DNA of 64,000 nucleotides from Sphingomonadales bacterium (GCA_022844405.1 JALHLV010000004.1:1-64000), one strand, 5' to 3'. Counted from the first letter of the stretch, positions 31,684 through 42,616 are shown. Numbers and translations are program-made. Notes: generated by a model not told the origin, from the sequence alone.

Positions 31684-32271
31684 ATGCTGCTGCTCGTCGG
31701 CCTGGGCAATCCGGGCGACCAGTACTACGACAACCGGCACAATGTCGGCTTCATGGCGGTGGACGAGATCGTCCGCCGCCATCGCTTTCCCGCATGGCGG
31801 CGCAAGTTCAAGTCCGAGATCAGCGAAGGGCTACTGGGCATCGCCAAGGTGCTGGCGATGAAGCCGCAGACCTTCATGAACCGGTCGGGCGAAGCGGTCG
31901 CCGAGGCGCTCAACTTCTACAAGCTCGAGCCGAAAGACGTCGTGGTGCTGCATGACGAGTTGGACCTGCCGCCCGGCAGGCTGCGCATGAAGGTGGGCGG
32001 CGGCCACGCCGGCCACAACGGCCTGCGCGACATCGAGCGGCATATCGGCGCCGACTTCCGGCGGGTGCGGATCGGCATCGGCCATCCGGGCGACAAGAGC
32101 CGGGTGACCGGCTACGTGCTGTCGGACTTCGCCAAGACCGACGACGTCTGGCTCGACCCGCTGATCGAGGCCATCGCCGACGCGGCGCCGCACCTGGCCA
32201 CCGGCCAGGACGAGAAATTCATGACACGGGTCGCGCTGCTGACCCAGCAAGAGCAAAAGGACGCAACCTGA
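31684..32271 (+). CDS. pth: Peptidyl-tRNA hydrolase
   Basis: Pth (195 residues) frees tRNA from peptidyl-tRNA dropped by ribosomes. It has LLVGLGNPGDQYYDNRHNVG with the catalytic His, KPQTFMNRSGEAV and VVLHDELDLPPGRLRMKVGG. Its TGA overlaps the ychF ATG (TGATG). Confidence 0.97.
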   Translation: MLLLVGLGNPGDQYYDNRHNVGFMAVDEIVRRHRFPAWRRKFKSEISEGLLGIAKVLAMKPQTFMNRSGEAVAEALNFYKLEPKDVVVLHDELDLPPGRLRMKVGGGHAGHNGLRDIERHIGADFRRVRIGIGHPGDKSRVTGYVLSDFAKTDDVWLDPLIEAIADAAPHLATGQDEKFMTRVALLTQQEQKDAT

Positions 32272-33368
32272 TGGGCTTCAAGTGCGGCATCGTCGGCCTG
32301 CCGAACGTCGGTAAATCGACCCTGTTCAACGCCCTGACCCAGACGGCGGCGGCGGCGGCCGAGAACTTCCCGTTCTGCACCATCGAGCCGAACGTGGGCG
32401 TGGTGCCGGTGCCGGACGGGCGGCTGGAGACCTGCGCGCGCATCGGCAAGTCGGCCCAGATCATCCCGACCCAGCTCACCTTCGTCGACATCGCCGGCCT
32501 GGTGCGCGGCGCCAGCCAGGGCGAAGGCCTCGGCAACCAGTTCCTCGCCCATATCCGCGAGGTGGACGCCGTCATCCACCTGCTGCGCTGTTTCGAGGAT
32601 TCGGACGTCACCCATGTGGACGGCCGCGTCGATCCGCTGGCCGACGCCGAGACCATCGAGACCGAGCTGATGCTGGCCGACCTGGACAGCGTCGAGCGCC
32701 GCATCCCGGCATTGCAGAAGCGCGCCAAGGGCAACGATGAAGAGGCGAGGCGCGACCTGGCTCTGATGGAGCGGGCCGCCATATCCCTGCGCGAGGGCCA
32801 TCCGGCACGGACCGTGCAGCTATCCGACGACGAGCGCGGCCCCTTCCAGCGGCTGGGCCTGATCACCGCCAAGCCGGTGCTCTATGTCTGCAACGTCGAG
32901 GAATCAGCGGCGGCCGCAGGTAACGACTATTCCGCCAGGGTCGCAGGCAAGGCGAAGCAGGAAGGCGTACCGTGCGTCGTCATCTCGGCCGCCATCGAAT
33001 CCGAGATCGCCCAGCTCGACGCCGGCGAACGCGCCATGTTCCTCGAGGAGATCGGCCTGACCGAGACCGGCTTGTCGCGCATCATCCGCGCTGGCTACGA
33101 ATTGCTGGGGCTGGTCACCTACTTCACCGTCGGCCCCAAGGAAGCCCGCGCCTGGACCATATCGAAGGGCACCAAGGCGCCGCAGGCGGCCGGCGTGATC
33201 CACACCGATTTCGAAAAGGGCTTCATCCGCGCCGAGACCATCGCCTATGACGCCTTCGTCGCGCACAACGGCGAGGTGGGCGCCAAGGAAGCCGGCAAGG
33301 CGCGGCTTGAGGGCAAGGAGTACGTGGTGCAGGATGGCGACATCCTGCACTTCCGCTTCAACAATTGA
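32271..33368 (+). CDS. ychF: Redox-regulated ATPase YchF (OLA1 family)
   Basis: The 365-residue Obg-family protein has the P-loop GLPNVGKSTLFNALT, switch II in FVDIAGLVRGASQGEGLGNQ, a central coiled coil and a C-terminal TGS domain (TYFTVGPKEARAWTISKGTK). YchF prefers ATP over GTP, binds ribosomes and has been linked to oxidative-stress responses. It is coupled to pth. Confidence 0.96.
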   Translation: MGFKCGIVGLPNVGKSTLFNALTQTAAAAAENFPFCTIEPNVGVVPVPDGRLETCARIGKSAQIIPTQLTFVDIAGLVRGASQGEGLGNQFLAHIREVDAVIHLLRCFEDSDVTHVDGRVDPLADAETIETELMLADLDSVERRIPALQKRAKGNDEEARRDLALMERAAISLREGHPARTVQLSDDERGPFQRLGLITAKPVLYVCNVEESAAAAGNDYSARVAGKAKQEGVPCVVISAAIESEIAQLDAGERAMFLEEIGLTETGLSRIIRAGYELLGLVTYFTVGPKEARAWTISKGTKAPQAAGVIHTDFEKGFIRAETIAYDAFVAHNGEVGAKEAGKARLEGKEYVVQDGDILHFRFNN

Positions 33369-33381
33369 GGTTCGGTGTTCC

Positions 33382-34053
33382 ATGGGCCATGACATCGCGC
33401 TGAAGGCCATCGACGGCCACGAGTTCACCGCCTACCAGGCGCTGCCCGAAGGCGGGCGCAAGGGCGGCCTGATCCTGATCCAGGAGATCTTCGGCGTCAC
33501 GGCGCATATCAGGGAGCTGTGCGACCACTTCGCCGGCCTGGGCTACGAGACCGTGGCGCCCGCCATCTTCGACCGCTACCAGAGAAACTTCGCCGCCGGC
33601 TACACGCCCGAGGACATGCAGGCCGCGGTCAAGATGGCCGGGCGGTCGGGCATCGAGACACCGATGCTGGACATCCAGGCCACCGCCGACGAGCTGAAGA
33701 CGCGCGGCCCGGTCGCCATCACCGGGTTCTGCTATGGCGGCTCGCTGACCTGGGTCGCCGCCGCGCGGGTGGAAGGCCTGGCCTGCGCCGTCGGTTTCTA
33801 CGGACGGCTGATCCCGGAGCACCTCGATCTGCAGCCGCTGTGCCCGGTGATGCTGCATTTCGGCTCGCGCGACAAGAGCATCCCGCTCGACGGCGTCCGC
33901 GCCACGGCCGAGGCCCATCCGGCGGTCAGGGTCCACATCTACCAGGCCGAGCACGGCTTCTGGTCCGATCGCCCCGCCAACCACGATGACGCGGCCATCG
34001 CGCTGTCGCAGGAGCGGACGCTGGCATTCCTCGATCTGCACATGAAGGACTGA
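33382..34053 (+). CDS. Dienelactone hydrolase-family protein
   Basis: The 223-residue alpha/beta hydrolase has the dienelactone hydrolase features: a glutamate in LIQEIFGVTAHIRELCDHFA, the nucleophile cysteine in ITGFCYGGSLTW and the catalytic His in AEHGFWSDRP. No chlorocatechol pathway genes are nearby, so it is probably a general carboxylic ester hydrolase. It begins 13 bp after ychF. Confidence 0.9.
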   Translation: MGHDIALKAIDGHEFTAYQALPEGGRKGGLILIQEIFGVTAHIRELCDHFAGLGYETVAPAIFDRYQRNFAAGYTPEDMQAAVKMAGRSGIETPMLDIQATADELKTRGPVAITGFCYGGSLTWVAAARVEGLACAVGFYGRLIPEHLDLQPLCPVMLHFGSRDKSIPLDGVRATAEAHPAVRVHIYQAEHGFWSDRPANHDDAAIALSQERTLAFLDLHMKD

Positions 34054-34082
34054 TGGCGCAGGTGGAAACGGGCGACCCGCCG

Positions 34083-34373
34083 CTACAGATGGCGTTTCGC
34101 GTCCATGTGGCGGTGAAGGATGCCGACAACTTCGAGCACATCGCCCCGCACGCGGTAGAAAATCACGTGTTCTCCAGAGGGAAGTGCACGGCAACCTCGC
34201 TTGACCTCTCCCCGCTTCGGACCGGCAAAAGGTGTCTGCCGAAGCATGAAAACGGTGTCGTCCAGCTTGGACATGTATCGCCTGGCCTGATCGGCGTTCC
34301 ACGCCAAAGCCGTATACTCAGCAATATCAGCGAGATGCTTTCTTGCCCGGCGAGACAGCCTGAGCCGCTTCAT
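34083..34373 (-). CDS. parE: ParE/RelE-superfamily toxin
   Basis: The 96-residue protein has the RelE/ParE fold: LSRRARKHLADIAEYTALAW near the N-terminus, GEVKRGCRALPSGEHVIFYR and VVGILHRHMDAKRHL at the end. ParE toxins inhibit DNA gyrase. The start at 34373 overlaps the antitoxin gene by 47 bp, longer than usual, though no better start is visible. The frame is intact. Confidence 0.85.
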   Translation of the reverse strand: MKRLRLSRRARKHLADIAEYTALAWNADQARRYMSKLDDTVFMLRQTPFAGPKRGEVKRGCRALPSGEHVIFYRVRGDVLEVVGILHRHMDAKRHL

Positions 34374-34632
34374 GTATGGCGTTCTCGATTATCTCGTTGA
34401 AAAACCGTGTCTGTTCTTCCCGCGTATTCAGTTCGGTATAGCGCCCTTCGCGCAGATCCGCTTCGCCCGCTTCCAGCTCGCGAATCAGCTGTCGGCGTAA
34501 TTCCTCATCGCGCTGATCCTCGCGGATAAGATCACGCACATATTCGCTGGCGTTGCCGTACTGGCCGGACTTCACCCGCTCTTCGACCCATTCCTTCATG
34601 GGGTCGGGCAGCGAAACATTCATGGTCGCCAT
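34327..34632 (-). CDS. parD: ParD-type antitoxin
   Basis: The 101-residue protein has the ribbon-helix-helix N-terminus of ParD (MNVSLPDPMKEWVEERVKSG, then QYGNASEYVRDLIREDQ) and a charged C-terminal toxin-binding tail. GGAG lies 8 nt before ATG 34632. It probably autoregulates the pair. Confidence 0.9.
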   Translation of the reverse strand: MATMNVSLPDPMKEWVEERVKSGQYGNASEYVRDLIREDQRDEELRRQLIRELEAGEADLREGRYTELNTREEQTRFFNEIIENAIHEAAQAVSPGKKASR

Positions 34633-34690
34633 GATCGATCTCCTTCAACCCTCACCATCATATCAGCGATGGCAAAGTTTGCCAAAGAGC

Positions 34691-35220
34691 CTAATGCCCC
34701 TCGAACTGGCACAGCGCCTTCACCGGACAGCCTAGCGCCTCCAGTTTCTTCGCACCGCCCAGCTCCGGCAGGTCGATGACGAAGCTGCAGCCGACCACGG
34801 TCGCGCCGATCCGCTGCAGCAGCTTCACCGCCGCCTCGGCGGTGCCGCCGGTGGCGATCAGGTCGTCGACGACCAGGACGCGGTGGCCCTTCAACACCGC
34901 GTCCTGGTGGATCTCCAGCGTGTCGAAACCGTATTCCAGCGCGTAGTCCTCGCCGAAGGTCCGCCACGGCAGCTTGCCCTTCTTGCGGATCGGCACGAAG
35001 CCCACCGAAAGCTGGTGCGCCACCGCGCCGCCCAGGATGAAGCCGCGCGCGTCGATGCCCGCCACCTTGTCGATGCCGCTGCCCGCGTAGGGCTGCACCA
35101 TCTCGTCGACCGCCTTGCGGAACCCCTGGGCGTCGCCCAGCAGGGTGGTGATGTCGCGGAACAGGATGCCCGGCTTCGGATAGTCCGGAATGGTGCGGAT
35201 ACGGGACTTGACCCAGTCCA

Positions 35221-35221
<1 letters not shown>
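34691..35221 (-). CDS. apt: Adenine phosphoribosyltransferase
   Basis: Apt (176 residues) salvages adenine to AMP using PRPP. It has [20 protein letters not shown] at the N-terminus and the PRPP loop [20 protein letters not shown]. Its ATG overlaps the mtnP stop by one base (TAATG). The pairing is logical because MtnP releases adenine. Confidence 0.96.
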
Positions 35222-36105
<884 letters not shown>

Positions 36106-36124
36106 GGGGCCCCCTCGGAGTTCG

Positions 36125-36778
36125 TTATCGCGGCAGCTGCTTTTCGATCTGCACGTCGACCTTGCCATCGGCGTTCGTGGTGAACAGCAGCACCAGGTCC
36201 ACGTCCTTGCCGCAACCGCTGACGGTCCAGGTCTCGTAGTCGCCGTCCGCCAGCTTGGGCTCGTAGCCCTCCGGCGGACCCTTGGCGGTGTCGAGCAGGC
36301 CGCGGGCTTCGCAGCTCTCGATCTTGGCCTTCTTGACGATCAGCGGTCGCAGGTCGATCACCAGCTGCAGGTCCTGACCGGTCTCGCCCGGCGCCGCAGG
36401 CTTCACCTCCAGCCCCTTGTCGGTGGCGGTGAAAATGGCGTTGAACACCGACTGGCGGCCGCAGCGGGTTACCTGGAAACGCTCGAGCCAGCGGCCGGAC
36501 TTGGGGATGATCGCGCCCGCGTCCATCTCGATGGGTGCCATGATCTTCATGGCGTAGTTGCCCATCATATAGCTGTCCTTGCACTCGCGACCGACCGACT
36601 GGTCCTCGCGCGCGGCGATATACGCCCTGGCTTCGGCGTGCTTCTTGCCCTTCAGGAACCCGGCGAACGGGGCATCCGGCTTCAGGTCCTCCGCCTTGCT
36701 GATCGGTTGTGCAGCCGCCCCTGGACCAAGCGTCACGAGGGCGCCTACCACAAGGGCGCAAAGCGTCAGGCATCTCAC
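36125..36778 (-). CDS. Exported protein, function unknown
   Basis: The 217-residue protein has a signal peptide (MRCLTLCALVVGALVTLG, then PGAAAQ) and several cysteines in the mature part (RECKDS, TRCGRQ, ESCEARG, SGCGKD) that could form two disulfides. I do not recognise the family. The start is GTG at 36778 with AGGAGA upstream. It lies between petC and mtnP on the same strand. Confidence 0.7.
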   Translation of the reverse strand: MRCLTLCALVVGALVTLGPGAAAQPISKAEDLKPDAPFAGFLKGKKHAEARAYIAAREDQSVGRECKDSYMMGNYAMKIMAPIEMDAGAIIPKSGRWLERFQVTRCGRQSVFNAIFTATDKGLEVKPAAPGETGQDLQLVIDLRPLIVKKAKIESCEARGLLDTAKGPPEGYEPKLADGDYETWTVSGCGKDVDLVLLFTTNADGKVDVQIEKQLPR

Positions 36779-36808
36779 TGTCCGGCGTCTCCTGTCGGGT
36801 CCGGTCTT

Positions 36809-37618
36809 CTAGTGGCCGAGCACCCGCTTAGAGATGCGTTTGTAGCTGAAGAAAAGCAACCCGCAGGCGATCAGGAGGAAGGATATGACGAGAAAGCCCA
36901 TGCTCTTGCGTTGCTCGAGCTTGGGCTCGGCGGCCCATGCCAGGAAGGTGGTGACGTCATAGGCCATCTGCGCGACCGTCGCGGCGGGCTGGCCTTCGGT
37001 GTAGGTCACCAGGTCATCGGTGAGGGGAGGCGACATGGCGATGACATGGCCGGACTTGTAGGGATTGAAGTGGCCGCCATCCGGAATCTTGCCGCCCGGA
37101 ACGTGCTTCAGGTCGTCCGCGGTAGGTTCGCGGTAGCCGGTCAGGATCGAATAGACGTAGGACGCGCCGCCTGCGCGCGCCTTGACCATCAGCGACAGGT
37201 CCGGCGGCACCGCCCCGTTGTTCGACGCCGCGGCCGCTTGCGGATTGGCGAAGGGCGCGGGGATGTAATCGAACGGCTGGCCCGGACGTTCCGCGACGTC
37301 GCCGGTATCCATGTCCGGCTCGCCCATCACCGTGAAGCTGGCGGCGATCGCCTTGATCTCCGGTTCGCTGAAGCCGATGCCCTCGAGCTGGCGGAACGAG
37401 ACGAAGTCGAGCGAATGGCACGCGTGGCAGGATTCCTTGTAGATCTGGAAGCCGCGCTGCGCCGCCTGGCGGTCGTAGTGAGCCCCGATGATCTTCTCGT
37501 GCGGCCAGCCCTGCGCCGGCGTCACCGGCTTCTCGCTCTCCAGAGCGGCGAAGGCCACGGAGGAAACGGCGACGCCCGCGATCAGGGCGATGCCAGCCAG
37601 GATGTGCTTGTTGGTCAT
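36809..37618 (-). CDS. petC: Cytochrome c1 of the bc1 complex
   Basis: The 269-residue protein has a signal peptide, a haem-binding CHACH in IYKESCHACHSLDFVSFRQL, the axial methionine region near GHVIAMSPPL and a C-terminal membrane anchor (SMGFLVISFLLIACGLLFFS). It passes electrons from the Rieske centre to cytochrome c in the periplasm. I chose ATG at 37618 after GAGGGGGAAG; ATG 37639 would overlap petB. Confidence 0.95.
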   Translation of the reverse strand: MTNKHILAGIALIAGVAVSSVAFAALESEKPVTPAQGWPHEKIIGAHYDRQAAQRGFQIYKESCHACHSLDFVSFRQLEGIGFSEPEIKAIAASFTVMGEPDMDTGDVAERPGQPFDYIPAPFANPQAAAASNNGAVPPDLSLMVKARAGGASYVYSILTGYREPTADDLKHVPGGKIPDGGHFNPYKSGHVIAMSPPLTDDLVTYTEGQPAATVAQMAYDVTTFLAWAAEPKLEQRKSMGFLVISFLLIACGLLFFSYKRISKRVLGH

Positions 37619-37635
37619 GATGGCTTCCCCCTCGC

Positions 37636-38862
37636 TCAAGCGTGTTTGGCCAGCACGGCCTGGGAGATGCTCTCAGGCAGCGGACGCGTTTTCTCCACAC
37701 GGCTCAGGATCGGCAGCAGGATCAGGAAGTGGAAGAAATAGTAGGCGGTCGCGATGCGGCCGACGATCAGCCAGATGCCTTCCGCCGGCTTCGCGCCGAC
37801 GACGCCGAGCACGATCACGCAGACCACCAGCAGCCAGAAGAACTGCTTGAACAGCGGCCGGAACGTGCCGGACCGGACCTTCGACTTGTCGAGCCAGGGC
37901 AGTGCGAACAGGATCAGGATCGCCGAGAACATGGCGATGACGCCCATCAGCTTGTCCGGGATCGAGCGCAGGATGGCGTAGAACGGCAAGTAGTACCATT
38001 CCGGCACGATGTGCGGCGGCGTCACCAGCGGGTCGGCCTGGATGTAGTTGTCCGGATGGCCCAGGGTGTTGGGCGCGAAGAATACCACCGCGAAGAAGCA
38101 CAGCAGCAGCAGCGACACCATGAAGGCGTCCTTGGCCGTGTGATAGGGGTGGAAGTCGATCTGGTCCTGCGGGCCCTTGACGTCGATACCCAGCGGGTTG
38201 TTGGACCCCGGGATGTGGAGCGCCCAGACATGCAGGATGGCGACGGCGGCGATCACGAACGGCAACAGGTAGTGCAGGCTGAAGAACCGGTTCAGGGTCG
38301 GGTTGTCGACCGAGAAGCCGCCCCACAGAAGCGTCACCAGGTCCGACCCGATGAACGGAATGGCGCTGAACAGGTTGGTGATCACGGTAGCGCCCCAGAA
38401 GCTCATCTGGCCCCACGGCAGCACGTAGCCCATGAACGCGGTGGCCATCATCAGCAGGTAGATGACCAGACCCAGCATCCACAGCAGCTCGCGCGGCGCC
38501 TTGTAAGATCCGTAGTACAGGCCGCGGAAGATATGGATGTAAACCACGATGAAGAAGAACGACGCGCCGTTGGAGTGCACGTAGCGCAGCAGCCAGCCGT
38601 AATTCACGTCGCGCATGATGTGCTCGACCGACGCGAAGGCCATGGACGTGTGCGGCGTGTAGTGCATGGCCAGGATGATGCCGGTGATGATCTGCACACC
38701 CAGCATGAGGCCGGCGAGCGAGCCGAAGCTCCACCAGTAATTCAGGTTCTTGGGCGTCGGATAGGTGACCAGCGCGCCGTGCAGCACGCTGAACAGCGGC
38801 AGCTGCCGGTCGAACCACTTGACGAAGCCGTTCTTCGGCTCGAAGGGGCGAGTTGAGTGCAT
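37636..38862 (-). CDS. petB: Cytochrome b of the bc1 complex
   Basis: The 408-residue protein carries the two b haems and both quinone sites. Visible features are the N-terminal [20 protein letters not shown], haem histidines in MHYTPH and [13 protein letters not shown], and the Qo-site [18 protein letters not shown]. It has the usual eight membrane helices. It is the middle gene of petABC, 12 bp after petA. Confidence 0.97.
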   Translation of the reverse strand: MHSTRPFEPKNGFVKWFDRQLPLFSVLHGALVTYPTPKNLNYWWSFGSLAGLMLGVQIITGIILAMHYTPHTSMAFASVEHIMRDVNYGWLLRYVHSNGASFFFIVVYIHIFRGLYYGSYKAPRELLWMLGLVIYLLMMATAFMGYVLPWGQMSFWGATVITNLFSAIPFIGSDLVTLLWGGFSVDNPTLNRFFSLHYLLPFVIAAVAILHVWALHIPGSNNPLGIDVKGPQDQIDFHPYHTAKDAFMVSLLLLCFFAVVFFAPNTLGHPDNYIQADPLVTPPHIVPEWYYLPFYAILRSIPDKLMGVIAMFSAILILFALPWLDKSKVRSGTFRPLFKQFFWLLVVCVIVLGVVGAKPAEGIWLIVGRIATAYYFFHFLILLPILSRVEKTRPLPESISQAVLAKHA

Positions 38863-38874
38863 TGCTTTCCCCCT

Positions 38875-39417
38875 TTAGCCGATGCGAACGCGGGTATCGT
38901 CCAGGAACGTATACGCCGGCACTTCGAGATTTCTCGGCGCCGGGCCTTTGCGAATGCGTCCCGAAGTGTCGTAGTCCGAACCGTGGCACGGGCAGAACCA
39001 GCCACCGAATTCGCCCTGCTCGCCGAGCGGAATGCAGCCCAGATGGGTGCAGACTCCGACCATGACCAGCCAGGCTTCGTGGCCGGGCTTGGTACGCTCC
39101 GCGTCGGTCTGGGGATCCGGCAGTTCCGCTATGTCCACCGCCTTCGCCTTGGCGACCTCGTCCTCGGTCCGGTGGCGGATGAAAACCGGCTTGCCGCGCC
39201 ACTTGACGCGGATGCTCTGGCCGACCTGGACCTTGGAGATGTCGACCTCGATGGTCGACAGGGCCAGCACATCGGCCGAAGGATTGAGGTTGTCGATCAG
39301 TGGCCAGACGGCGGCGGCGGCGCCGACGACGCCGAAGCCTCCGGCGGCGACGAACAGGAAATCCCTGCGCTTGACGCCATCGCCGTGGTGATCGCTCTTT
39401 GAATCAGTCGTGGACAT
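38875..39417 (-). CDS. petA: Rieske iron-sulfur subunit of the bc1 complex
   Basis: The 180-residue protein has an N-terminal twin-arginine-like start ([20 protein letters not shown]) that stays as a membrane anchor, and the [2Fe-2S] ligands in [11 protein letters not shown] and [10 protein letters not shown]. It is probably exported folded by Tat. It starts the petABC operon, divergent from trmL. Confidence 0.97.
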   Translation of the reverse strand: MSTTDSKSDHHGDGVKRRDFLFVAAGGFGVVGAAAAVWPLIDNLNPSADVLALSTIEVDISKVQVGQSIRVKWRGKPVFIRHRTEDEVAKAKAVDIAELPDPQTDAERTKPGHEAWLVMVGVCTHLGCIPLGEQGEFGGWFCPCHGSDYDTSGRIRKGPAPRNLEVPAYTFLDDTRVRIG

Positions 39418-39595
39418 TCAGACCCACCCGTTCCGCTTCTTCTTGTGAATGTGGGGCATCCCGCCCCTGATGTGGCAGGCGTGTTTTGGCACCATCAACG
39501 GCAATTGTCCAGACAGGAAGCTTGCAAATCTGAGGCCCCGCGGACGCCGATACGGCGGCTTGACGCAGGCCGGCGATCCGCCCAACGTCGGCGGC

Positions 39596-40075
39596 ATGCG
39601 GCTCGCCCTCTATCAACCCGACATCGCCCCCAACGTCGGCACGCTGCTGCGCCTTGCCGCCTGCCTGGGCGTGCCGGCGGACATCATCCAGCCATGCGGA
39701 TTTCCGTTCGGTTCGCGGGCGCTGCGCCGCTCGGGGATGGATTACCTCGAGCATGCCGACTATACCGCCCATGCGAGCTGGGAGTCGTTCCTGGACGCAG
39801 GGCCGGGCCGTCTGGTGCTGCTGACCACGCGGGCCGATACGGCCTATACGGCGTTCAGCTTCGCGCCCGGCGACGTGCTGCTGCTGGGCCGGGAGTCGGC
39901 GGGCGTCCCCGGGGACGTCCATCGGCGGGCCGATGCGAGGGTGTCCATTCCGATGGCGCCCGGCATGCGTTCGATCAATGTGGCGGTGGCGGCGGGCATG
40001 GTATTGGGAGAGGCGTTGCGCCAAACCGGCGGTTTTCCGGCAGGCGGCTTTCCGGAAGCGGGGAAGAACCGATGA
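39596..40075 (+). CDS. trmL: tRNA (cytidine(34)-2'-O)-methyltransferase
   Basis: The 159-residue SPOUT methyltransferase begins [20 protein letters not shown] and has the SAM knot motifs [11 protein letters not shown] and [20 protein letters not shown]. TrmL methylates the wobble position of certain Leu tRNAs. I chose ATG at 39596 since the upstream frame is unlike the family. It is coupled to hemF by ATGA. Confidence 0.92.
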   Translation: MRLALYQPDIAPNVGTLLRLAACLGVPADIIQPCGFPFGSRALRRSGMDYLEHADYTAHASWESFLDAGPGRLVLLTTRADTAYTAFSFAPGDVLLLGRESAGVPGDVHRRADARVSIPMAPGMRSINVAVAAGMVLGEALRQTGGFPAGGFPEAGKNR

Positions 40076-40923
40076 CTTACGTTGCAGACGACCACAAGGT
40101 GCGAGCCCGCATGTGGTTCCACAGCCTGCGCGACCGCATCTGCTCGGCCTTCGAGATGATCGAGGACGAGCTGCGCGGCCCGCTGCGCGATCGGCGCGCC
40201 GGGCGCTTCGAGCGCACCGAATGGATCCGCCCCGAGGGCGGTGGCGGCGTGATGGCCATTATGAAGGGACGGGTGTTCGAGAAGGTCGGCGTCAACGTCT
40301 CGACCGTCGAGGGCACGTTCTCGCCGGAATTCGCCAAGACCATGCCTGGCGCCGACGAGGACCCGCGCTTCTGGGCGAGCGGCATCTCGCTGGTCGCCCA
40401 CATGCAGTCGCCGCTGGTGCCGGCGGTGCACATGAACACCCGCCACATCGTCACCACCCGCGGCTGGTTCGGCGGCGGCGCCGACCTGACGCCCATGGTT
40501 CCCGACGACGAGGACACCGACCAGTTCCACGGCGCGCTGAAAGCGGCGTGCGACGGGCACGATCCCGACTACTACCCCAAGTTTAAGGCGTGGTGCGACG
40601 AGTACTTCTTCCTGAAGCACCGCAACGAGCCGCGCGGCGTCGGGGGCATCTTCTACGATTCGCTCGACACCGGCGACTGGGAGGCGGACTTCGCATTCAC
40701 CCAGGACGTTGGCCGCGCGTTCCTCGACGTCTATCCGCAGATCGTCCGCCGCCACATGAATGACGAATGGACCGACGCCCAGCGCGAGCACCAGCTCGTC
40801 CGTCGCGGCCGCTACGTGGAGTTCAACCTGATCTACGACCGCGGCACCACCTTCGGCCTGAAGACCGGCGGCAACGTGGACGCCATCCTGATGTCGCTGC
40901 CGCCCGAGGTGAAGTGGCCCTGA
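40072..40923 (+). CDS. hemF: Oxygen-dependent coproporphyrinogen III oxidase
   Basis: HemF (283 residues) converts coproporphyrinogen III to protoporphyrinogen IX using oxygen. It shows the family signature FGGGADLTP and histidines in [11 protein letters not shown], plus [20 protein letters not shown]. Presence of HemF points to aerobic haem synthesis. Its ATG overlaps the trmL stop. Confidence 0.97.
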   Translation: MTYVADDHKVRARMWFHSLRDRICSAFEMIEDELRGPLRDRRAGRFERTEWIRPEGGGGVMAIMKGRVFEKVGVNVSTVEGTFSPEFAKTMPGADEDPRFWASGISLVAHMQSPLVPAVHMNTRHIVTTRGWFGGGADLTPMVPDDEDTDQFHGALKAACDGHDPDYYPKFKAWCDEYFFLKHRNEPRGVGGIFYDSLDTGDWEADFAFTQDVGRAFLDVYPQIVRRHMNDEWTDAQREHQLVRRGRYVEFNLIYDRGTTFGLKTGGNVDAILMSLPPEVKWP

Positions 40924-40924
40924 C

Positions 40925-41389
40925 CTAGGCCGCCCTTATGGCCGCGATATAGGCGCGCCAGGTATCGTCCATCCGGTATTTGGGGTTTGACTCCCAGATT
41001 CGCGTCACCAGCGCGTCGGCCTGCGCCGTGCTCCAGCCCAGATGCCTGATGGCATAGGAAGAAAAGAACGCCGTTACCCGGTAATTGGCGGCGCAGTGCA
41101 CCAGCACCTTCCTGTCGCCGATCTGTTCCATGGCCGCGCAGAAGGCGGCGAACTGTTCTGGCTTCGGGTCGGTCCAGACCACCGGAATGTGGTGGTACTC
41201 CAGGCCCAGTTCGGCGAGGACACGTTCCTCGTCCGGCAATGCGAAATTGTCCGTATCGCCGGGCGCCAGGTTGATGACCACCCGGTAGCCTTCCTCGCGG
41301 GCCGCCTCGAACTGCTCTTTCGTGGGCTGTCCGCCAGTGCCGATGCGGTCGCTGATGGCGATGAAATTGAAGATGTCCGTGGTGGCCAT
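40925..41389 (-). CDS. Protein tyrosine phosphatase-like (DUF442-type) protein
   Basis: The 154-residue protein begins DIFNFIAISDRIGTGGQPTK, typical of the DUF442/beta-lactamase-hydrolase-like phosphatase group. It has the catalytic loop VLVHCAANYRVTAF. The loop is C-X4-R, one residue shorter than the classical C-X5-R, as I recall for DUF442 members. Its substrate is unknown. It converges on hemF with a 1-bp gap. Confidence 0.8.
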   Translation of the reverse strand: MATTDIFNFIAISDRIGTGGQPTKEQFEAAREEGYRVVINLAPGDTDNFALPDEERVLAELGLEYHHIPVVWTDPKPEQFAAFCAAMEQIGDRKVLVHCAANYRVTAFFSSYAIRHLGWSTAQADALVTRIWESNPKYRMDDTWRAYIAAIRAA

Positions 41390-41413
41390 GGAACTCCCCT
41401 TCTCCGTCCCGGG

Positions 41414-42616
41414 CTAGTCGATATCCTGGAGGCGCGCCAGCAGCTCGGCCTTGCCAGCCTCGAAGCCCTCTTCCACCCACTGCCGCTCCAGCGTGCGCAG
41501 CAGGGCGCCGACCCGTTCGCCGGCCGGAACGCCTCGGCGCAGCAGATCGGCGCCCTTGAGCGGGAACGTGGGCACGGACCATCTTTCGGCCAACGCGACC
41601 AGGTGGCGCCGGTCGTCGCCATCCGCCGCCCAGTCGAGCAGCGCAAGGTCGCGGAAGCGTTCCGGACCCAGCCAGTAGACCTGCGCCCGCGCCTCGGCGT
41701 CGGACAGGCCGGCGGGGACATCCGTCTCGCCTGCCGCCATACGGCGGAGCCGGACTTTTTCCTTCGTCGACAGCTTCCATCGTTCGGCAAGGCCGGTGAG
41801 CACATCGGCGCGTCGGCTGGTCAGCGACGCCAGTCGAAGCAGCGCATCGCTTTCGCCAATATCGACCAGCCGCCCGAGGCACCGCAGCGCGCCCGCCTCG
41901 GGCACCACCTGCGGCAGGACGCCGGCCTCGGCCATGACCTGCAGCGTCCACTCCGGCGCGGGCGCCTCCAGCAGCCGCATCATCTCCGCCCGGATGCGCT
42001 CGACCGACAGCCTGCCCAGGTCGGCGCGGCGCTCCCGGCACGCGGTCAAGCCCGGTTCGTCCATCGCGCCCTTGCCGTACCAGGCGTGGAAACGGAAGAA
42101 GCGCAGGATGCGTAGCGCGTCCTCCTCGATGCGCGAGAACGGATCGCCGATGAAGCGCACGCGATGCGCCTTCAGGTCCTCGACGCCGCCGACCGGGTCG
42201 TAGACCGTGCCGTCAGGGTCGCAGTAGAGTGCGTTCATGGTGAAGTCGCGGCGGCGGGCATCCTCGGTCCAGTCGTCGGTGAACTCGACCACGGCATGAC
42301 GGCCGTCAGTTTCGATATCGACCCGCAGGGTGGTGACCTCGAACGGCCGGCCATGCACCACGGCGGTCACCGTGCCGTGCGCGATGCCGGTCGGCACCGC
42401 TTTCAGCCCGGCGGCCTTGAGCAGACCGACCACCACGGCGGGCCGCTGGTCGGTGGCGATGTCGAGGTCGCGGACGGCGCGGCCGGCGAGCGCGTCGCGG
42501 ACGCAGCCGCCGACGAACCGGGCGATTCCACCCTCCGCCGTCAAGGCACCCATGACTTCCGCCGCCCCGTCGGCGGTCAGCCAGGCCTGGGTGATCACCG
42601 TGCCTGCCTTACGCAT
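41414..42616 (-). CDS. cca: CCA tRNA nucleotidyltransferase
   Basis: The 400-residue class II enzyme adds or repairs the CCA end of tRNA. It has the nucleotidyltransferase motif RFVGGCVRDALAGRAVRDLD, the neck region FTMNALYCDPDGTVYDPVGG and EEDALRILRFFRFHAWYG. I chose ATG at 42616 (MRKAGTVITQAWL); it overlaps the Nudix stop (TGATG). The window's one tRNA gene encodes CCA itself, so this is mainly repair. Confidence 0.93.
   Translation of the reverse strand: MRKAGTVITQAWLTADGAAEVMGALTAEGGIARFVGGCVRDALAGRAVRDLDIATDQRPAVVVGLLKAAGLKAVPTGIAHGTVTAVVHGRPFEVTTLRVDIETDGRHAVVEFTDDWTEDARRRDFTMNALYCDPDGTVYDPVGGVEDLKAHRVRFIGDPFSRIEEDALRILRFFRFHAWYGKGAMDEPGLTACRERRADLGRLSVERIRAEMMRLLEAPAPEWTLQVMAEAGVLPQVVPEAGALRCLGRLVDIGESDALLRLASLTSRRADVLTGLAERWKLSTKEKVRLRRMAAGETDVPAGLSDAEARAQVYWLGPERFRDLALLDWAADGDDRRHLVALAERWSVPTFPLKGADLLRRGVPAGERVGALLRTLERQWVEEGFEAGKAELLARLQDID

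Noticed and set aside
34053-34400. Plus-strand 115-codon frame
   Set aside because: It is antisense to parE and the end of parD, which have clear family motifs, and it has no family resemblance.
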